A DNA stretch of 64,000 nt from Dasypus novemcinctus (lineage: Eukaryota; Chordata; Mammalia; Cingulata; Dasypodidae), in assembly GCF_030445035.2 (NCBI RefSeq), contig NC_080682.1, positions 36,190,770-36,254,769 on the forward strand, in the 5' to 3' direction. Positions 58,482-64,000 of the stretch are shown here, piece after piece. Made by a program: the position numbers and the translations under genes. The stretch's first letter is position 1, and each line of letters opens with the position of its first letter. Below the pieces are notes generated by a model. That model searched no databases. It was not told where the DNA came from and saw nothing but the letters and a program-made list of their open reading frames with translations.

Positions 58482-58852
58482 GACTTTAAATGCAAAACTA
58501 TTGTAAGAAACAAAGAAGGACACTACATATTAATGGAAGGAATAATCTACCAAAAAAGAAAGAATAAACATACCCATTTATGTAAATAAACAGGGTGACT
58601 CAAAATACATAAGGCAAACACTGGAAAAAGTAAATGGAGAAATATATGCCTCTACAATTATAGTGAGAGACTTTACTTACCGTTATCATCATTAGACATA
58701 ACATCTTGACAGAGAATCAATAAAAAACAAAAACTTTGAATAATGCATTAGCAGATCTGGACCTCATAGACATATAAAGAACATTATACCCAAATACTGC
58801 AGGATATACATTCTTCTTTAATTCACATTGATCATTCTCCAGGATAGACCAC

Positions 58853-59062
58853 ATGTTAGGTCACGGAAGAACTCTCAATGAATTCAAAAGAAAAAAATCA
58901 CGTTATTATTATATAAATGCAGAAAAAGAATTTGATAAAATGCAACAAACTTTCCTGATAAGAACATTAGAAAAGATAGGAATAGAAGGAAGCTTCCTCA
59001 ACATGATAATAGGTATATATAAGAAACCCACAACTAATATCATATTTAAGGTGAAATCCTAA
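58853..59062 (+). pseudogene. LINE-1 ORF2 reverse transcriptase fragment, plus strand
   Basis: YYYINAEKEFDKMQQTF and KIGIEGSFLNM match the same part of reverse transcriptase as the minus-strand copy at 55333-55803. The next RT motif (RSGTKQGYPLSLLLF) follows in another frame near 59080-59130. Confidence 0.82.
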
Positions 59063-59184
59063 AAGCTTTCTCTCTAAGATCAGGAACAAAACAAGGATAC
59101 CCATTGTCACTGCTTCTATTTAAGATGGTGTTAGAAATACTTGCTTGAGCATTTAAGAAAAAGATATAAAAGGCATCCAAATTA

Positions 59185-59454
59185 CATTTAAAATAAAAAA
59201 GAGAAAAAAAATTGCTGGATATTGTATGTCCTGCCATGGCCCACTGGATGGACTGGGAGAGAGTGTGAACTACAATGTAAACCATTATCCATGTGGTGCA
59301 GCAGTGCTCCAGAATGTATTCACCAAATGCAATGAATGTGCCATGATGATGAAAGAGGTTATTGATGTAGAAGGAGTGGGGGTGAGGGCAGTGGGGGTAT
59401 ATGGGGACCTCTTATATTTTTTTGAATGTAACATTTTAAAAAATGAGGAGAGAA
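59185..59454 (+). mobile_element. Short 5'-truncated LINE-1 insertion nested in LINE-1
   Basis: 270 bp are flanked by a perfect 19-bp target duplication ATAAAAGGCATCCAAATTA at 59166-59184 and 59455-59473. The insert holds the LINE-1 3'-end motif series ('gtgaactacaatgtaaacc', 'gggggtatatggggacctc') and ends A-rich. It interrupts the RT region of the host LINE-1. Confidence 0.85.
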
Positions 59455-59638
59455 ATAAAAGGCATCCAAATTAGAAAGGAAGAAATACAATTTTCATTAT
59501 TTGCAGAACATATTCCTATATATACAAAGTCCTGAAAAAAATCTACAACAAAGCTTCTAGAGCTTATAAATGAGTTCAGTAATGTTGCAGGTAATAAGAT
59601 CAAAGTGTAAAAATTAGTAGCAATTCTGTACACCAATA

Positions 59639-59917
59639 ATGAGCAGTCTGAGGAGGAAATCAAGAAGAAGTCCCATTTACAATGGGTCTAAAAGAATCAA
59701 ATACCTAGGAATGAACTTAACTAAAGATGTAAATGACTTACATGCAGAAAACTACACAAAATTGTTAAAAGAAATCAAAGAAGACTTAAATGAACTGAAG
59801 AATATTGCCTGTTCATGGATAGGAAAATTAAACATCATTAAGATGTCTATCCTACCAAAACTGACCTGTGTTTTTCATGCAAACCCAATAAAATCACACC
59901 ACAGCATTTTTTACTGA
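59639..59917 (+). pseudogene. LINE-1 ORF2 fragment after RT palm
   Basis: KRIKYLGMNLTKDVNDL, then MSILPKL, is the LINE-1 ORF2 region downstream of the catalytic palm. The open frame is 92 codons. Confidence 0.85.
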
Positions 59918-60448
59918 ATTGGAAAACTAATTATGAAATTTATTTGGAAGGGCAAGAGGCCCAAAATAGCCAAAGACATTTTGAATAAGAAAAATTAAAT
60001 TGGAGGAATCACACTACCTGTCTTGAAAATATGCTACAAAGTTAAATGGTCAAAATGGAATGGTATAGGAACAAGGATATACTTACTAACCAAAGAAATC
60101 AAACTGACAGTTCCAATATAGATCCCAACATATACAGTCAGCTGATATTCCACAAGGCTACCAGTCCCATTCAACTAGAAGGGAATGAACCCTTCAACAA
60201 ATGGTGCTTGATGAACTGCATATCCATACCCAAAAGAATGAGAGAGGAACACCATCTCACACCTTATACAAAAATTAAATCAAGATAGATCAAAGACATT
60301 AATATAAGAGCCAAGATCATAAAGAACTTGGAAGATAATATATGGAAGGAATTAAAGGATCATATAGTAGGAAATGGGTTCATGAACTTTACACTCAAAG
60401 CACAACAAATAAAGAAAAAATAGATAAGTGGAACCTCAAAATTAAAAA

Positions 60449-60477
60449 ACAACAACAACAACAACAACAAAAAAAAA
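60449..60477 (+). repeat. (CAA)n microsatellite
   Basis: About eight CAA units are followed by an A run inside the LINE-1 ORF2 remnant. Confidence 0.92.
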
Positions 60478-61162
60478 CACTTCTGCACCACAAAGGAGTT
60501 TGTCAAGAAAGTGCAAAGGCAGCTTACAAAATGGAAGAACATATTTGGTAAACATATATCTTATAGGGACCTAATATCCAGTATTTTTAAAGAAATCCTA
60601 CACATCAAAAATAAGGAGACAACCCATTTAAAAATGGGCAAGTGATTTGAATGGACCCTTCTTCAAAGAAGAAATACAAATGGTAAAAAGCATATGAAAA
60701 GATGCTCAACATCACTAGCTTTGGGGGTAATGCAAATCAAAACTACAATGAGGTATCATCTTATGTCCATTAGACTGCTGGTTATTGAAAAACAGAGGAC
60801 AACAAGTTTTGGAGTGAATATGGAGGAAAGGGAACACTCATCCACTGGTGATGGGAATATAGAATGCTCCAGTCACTGTGGAGGACAGTTTGATAGTTCC
60901 TCAGGAAACTAACTATATAAATGCCATATGATCCAGAAATTCTACTGCTGGGTATATACCTAGAAAAATTGAAAGCAAGGACATGAACAGATATATGAAA
61001 ACCAATGTTCATAGTGACATTGTTCACTATTGCCAAAAGTTGGAATTAACCCAAATACCCTTCAATACATGAATAAACAAATTGTGGTATATACACACAA
61101 TGAAATATTACTCAGCGGTAAGAATGAATACAGTATTTACCCATGGGATAACTAAATGAATC

Positions 61163-61561
61163 CTTTTTTTTAAGATTAATTTTTTATTTATTTCTCTCTC
61201 CTTCACCCCCTACCCCATTGTCTGCGCTCTGTGTCAATTCACTGTGTGTTCTTCTGTGTCTGCTTGTATTCTTGGTGGCATCAGGATTCTGTCTCTTTTT
61301 GGCTGTGTCAGGTCTCCGTGTGTGTGGTGCCACTTCTGGGCAGGCTGCACTTTTCTCAGGAAGGGCCACTCAATGCAGGGAGCACTCCTTGTGCATAGGT
61401 CTCCCCTATGCAGGGGACACCCCTGCATGGCACAGCATTCCTTGCATGTGGCAGCACTGTATGTGAGCCAGCTCACCACATGAGCCAGGAGGCCCTGGGT
61501 TTGAACCCTGGACCTCACATATGGTAGGCAGTGCTCTATCATTTGAGTCATATCTGCTTCC
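61163..61561 (-). mobile_element. DAS-type SINE, copy 3 (older)
   Basis: The structure matches copies 1 and 2: T-rich start, 'cattgtctgcgctctgtgtc', body, B box GGTTCAAACCC near 61497, and head GGGAAGCAGATATGACTCAA on the minus strand. It is more diverged and has lost most CpGs, so it is older. I found no clear target duplication. Confidence 0.88.
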
Positions 61562-62640
61562 CTTTGAAAATCTCATGTTAATTTGAGCAAGCCAGGCACT
61601 GAAGGGCAAATATCACATGACCTCACTGATATGAATTAAACAAATTGAACAGACTCACAAAACTGAAGCATGGAAGATAGGTTAACAGGAAATAGAAATT
61701 GAGAAGTTTGTCAGCCAATGCCTATATGGGCAAAATCTACAGTAAGTGAGAAGTTTGAATTTGTTCAGGGGAGGGTAAGGGCAGTGGTGCAATGATATTT
61801 TAGGTTACATGATGCTGGTTTGTCAAGGGACTAGGGTGGGGAGGATGCCCACGGAACTGGGGGAAGGGAGCAGATGAACATAGGGGATTATTTGGTACCT
61901 GGTTGAAACTACAATGTTTCAAATAGTTTTTTGGTAATATGGCAAGTAAGGATTGCTGATTTGGGGTGTTGGATGTGGGGGACAGTCTGGACAAGGCACA
62001 CCTGGCACAGGCTTCTAGGGATTGTGTGAGTATTCATCTTGCCACAATGTGTTATATCAGTGACTGCAGACTCACATAATGGGCTACAAGCTAGTGGACT
62101 CCCCTCCTGGGGACACCTGCTATGTTCTCAAATAGAGGAGCAGGAGTGTCTCTAGAGCATGGGCAGTGCCTAATATGGGAAGGGCAAACCACTGTGTCAA
62201 GCCCACAGTGTTGTTGCAAGTGACTATGAACTTTTCCTTCAAGGAGTGAAACCTGGTGTTAGTCACTATGGGTCCTAATGGGAGGGGAGGGAAGAATATA
62301 ATAGATGGAACAGGGGGCATTTTGTGGGAGATGGAAATGTTCTACATGATCTTGCTATGATGGATACAGACCATGTTGAATTCCATCAAAATTTTTAAAG
62401 TGTATGATCCAAAATGTAAACCATAATACAAACCCTTTACCATGGTTGGTAGCAATGTTTCAATATTTCTACAGCAGTTGTAACAAAGGCACCATCCACA
62501 TATACAATGTTTTTAACAGGGGTAGGGGAATAGGAGGAGGATGTTGGTTTTATGGGAGTCCTCTCTATTCAATATGTGACTTTTTATGTAACCTAAGACT
62601 TCTTTGAGGACAAAAGAAAAAAGAAAAGTAAGACACTGGG

Positions 62641-64000
62641 GGAATAAACAAAAGAAAATATCACTGTACATATAGGAAAACGGATCTTATAGTGATGAAA
62701 GGGAAAATATCAAAAAATTTTTATAAATGTTTTTATTATTTTTATTATCCCAAATTTTTAAAATTGTTTGTATTTTATTTATTTTTAAAACTATTATTAT
62801 TATTTGTTTTCTTATTAATAATATTTGGTTATTTTATTGGCTTCAATTTTTAAGAAGTTTTAGATCACAGAAGGGTTATAACTGCATCAGGGAAGGATCA
62901 TAGGTACAGAGTGTCAGTGACAGGGGATACATGGGAGGAAGCTCACTTGGGCATACATATGAGTCATGTAAATGTGTCCAAATGTTCACAGAGTATTGTC
63001 ATGGAAGGTGGAGATTCACACAATAATCGAAGGAATATCAAAATCCCATCCTGGGGAAATCTGCCACATTCTCTAATGATCTGCAAAAATTCCACAAATA
63101 CAGGGGCAATGACTAATGAAAAAGGATGGTCCACTGACAGGCCTTTGAGAGAGATGACTATGTTTATGAAAATTTTACTCTTGAAATTGAAACTTAGCCT
63201 AGGATTATAGGTTGTTTAAGAGTTGCCTCCTAATAGCCTCCGTGTTGCTCAAATGTGGCCTCTCTCTAAGTCAAACTCAGCATATAAATAAATTACCTTC
63301 CCCCAGGCATAGGACATGACTCCCAGGTATGAGTTTCCCTGGCACCAAGGGATTATTACCAAGCACCAACTAGCAATGCAACTGGTAAAAGACCTTGACC
63401 AAAAGGGAGAAAAGGTAAAGGCAAATGAGTTTATATGGCTAAGGGACTTCAAAGTGAGTCAGGTAGACATCCCAGAAGTTAAGCTTATGCAAGTCTCAGC
63501 AGGATCTCTTTGACTGCCAAAGAAGATACTACCTCAAATAGTGGGTCTCCTGAGGGCTCTGGAGACATCCAGACACTACAGTCAGAGCATATAGCTCAGG
63601 CATTTGGTGACTTGCCAGTGGGCCCTACTTTGGAAATTATGCTTCCCAGAGTGAGAGAGTTGGACTCTGTTGTGATTTCTTTACACATGCTATTCTGTCC
63701 TTCTATTCGAACTTATAATTAGTACTAGAGTTTGTAGGGGTATGTCCAAGAGACTCAAATCTTTGTATTGTCCATGTGCTAGATGGACCCTGAAACTCAT
63801 CAGTGTTGCAAAACCTACCCTCCAGTTCATTGATCTCACCCAGGACAACTACCATGGAAGTGATGATGGACAGCTGCTATACCAAACTGATTATGTCCAC
63901 AACTGCAAGCAGGAGAGTCTCATCCATCAGCCATATAGGTTCAAAGCTCACTCTCAATTAGAGGTGGAAAGGACATCCCAGAATCCTGAGTATTTGGGAA
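62641..64000 (+). repeat. Interspersed repeat, same family as 30441-32340
   Basis: After an AT-rich stretch (62700-62860), the sequence from about 62900 to the window end matches 30420-31860 in order, for example 'ctcaaatgtggc', 'gacatgactcc', 'ttatatggctaag' and 'gtctcagcaggatc'. The open frames here (62911-63210, 63510-63722) are not conserved between the two copies, so they are not genes. The copy runs off the window. Confidence 0.6.

Larger units (their letters stand above)
57330..62640 (+). mobile_element. LINE-1, plus strand, degenerate, with nested insertions
   Basis: The order is an ORF1 remnant (57446-57823), the ORF2 endonuclease region (about 58250-58860), reverse transcriptase (58853-59140 and 59480-59917), the ORF2 C-terminal part (59900-60550) and a 3' UTR to about 62640. 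Insertions inside it are a 270-bp element at 59185-59454 and a DAS SINE at about 61163-61561. It lies 5' end to 5' end with the minus-strand LINE-1 that ends near 57300. Confidence 0.82.

Noticed and set aside
62911..63722. Two open frames near the window end
   Set aside because: They lie in an interspersed repeat and the homologous copy at 30441-32340 does not keep the frames.
1..64000. CRISPR array or prokaryotic operon
   Set aside because: The direct repeats present are eukaryotic tandem duplications and LTRs; the sequence is vertebrate throughout.

Overview
The window is mammalian genomic DNA with very few living genes and many layered transposable elements. Three copies of a tRNA-derived SINE with the armadillo DAS head, A/B boxes and T-rich tail, together with matching LINE-1 tails and MaLR-type LTRs, point to a xenarthran, most likely the nine-banded armadillo (Dasypus) or a close relative. 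The AT-rich background is typical of an olfactory-receptor (OR) cluster.

Layout. Positions 1-43200 are an old tandem segmental duplication. Unit A (about 600-18160) and unit B (about 22380-43200) keep the same order of matching blocks. Each unit carries two OR loci on the minus strand. In unit A both are dead (1779-2748 and 8563-9178). In unit B the first is an intact 305-residue receptor of the OR4 type (23583-24500); the second is a pseudogene split by a 1.9 kb repeat insertion (30150-30440 and 32341-32475). Between the units lies a MaLR element (18169-21802) with two LTRs and a tRNA-Leu-type primer site. A GC-rich solo LTR (about 19690-20712) is nested inside it.

Two endogenous retroviruses have exact boundaries. 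Provirus 1 (33970-39228, plus strand; 449-bp LTRs; 6-bp target duplication ctcaca) has a tRNA-Lys-type primer site. An internal deletion joins capsid in frame to RNase H, and its env is broken and has a gamma-type transmembrane subunit. Between env and the 3' LTR it carries two tandem 62-nt hairpins whose loops look like the constitutive transport element of simian D-type retroviruses; the hairpin stems covary. Provirus 2 (44633-52699, minus strand; LTRs of 414 and 408 bp; target duplication gaaaca) is younger, with LTRs about 2.7% different. It retains long gag, pro, pol and env frames: betaretrovirus-type gag-pro-pol with a TTTAAAC frameshift site, joined to a gammaretrovirus-type env with CWLC and CX6CC motifs. 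Both proviruses are therefore beta/gamma chimeras of related pol lineage but with different envs.

From 53050 to about 62640 two degenerate LINE-1 elements lie 5' end to 5' end. The plus-strand one contains a small later insertion with a perfect 19-bp target duplication and a DAS SINE. The window ends in another copy of the repeat that split the unit-B OR pseudogene.

The one host gene likely to work is the OR at 23583-24500. The retroviral frames are all interrupted. All comparisons were made by eye; divergence counts and repeat edges are approximate unless target duplications are given.
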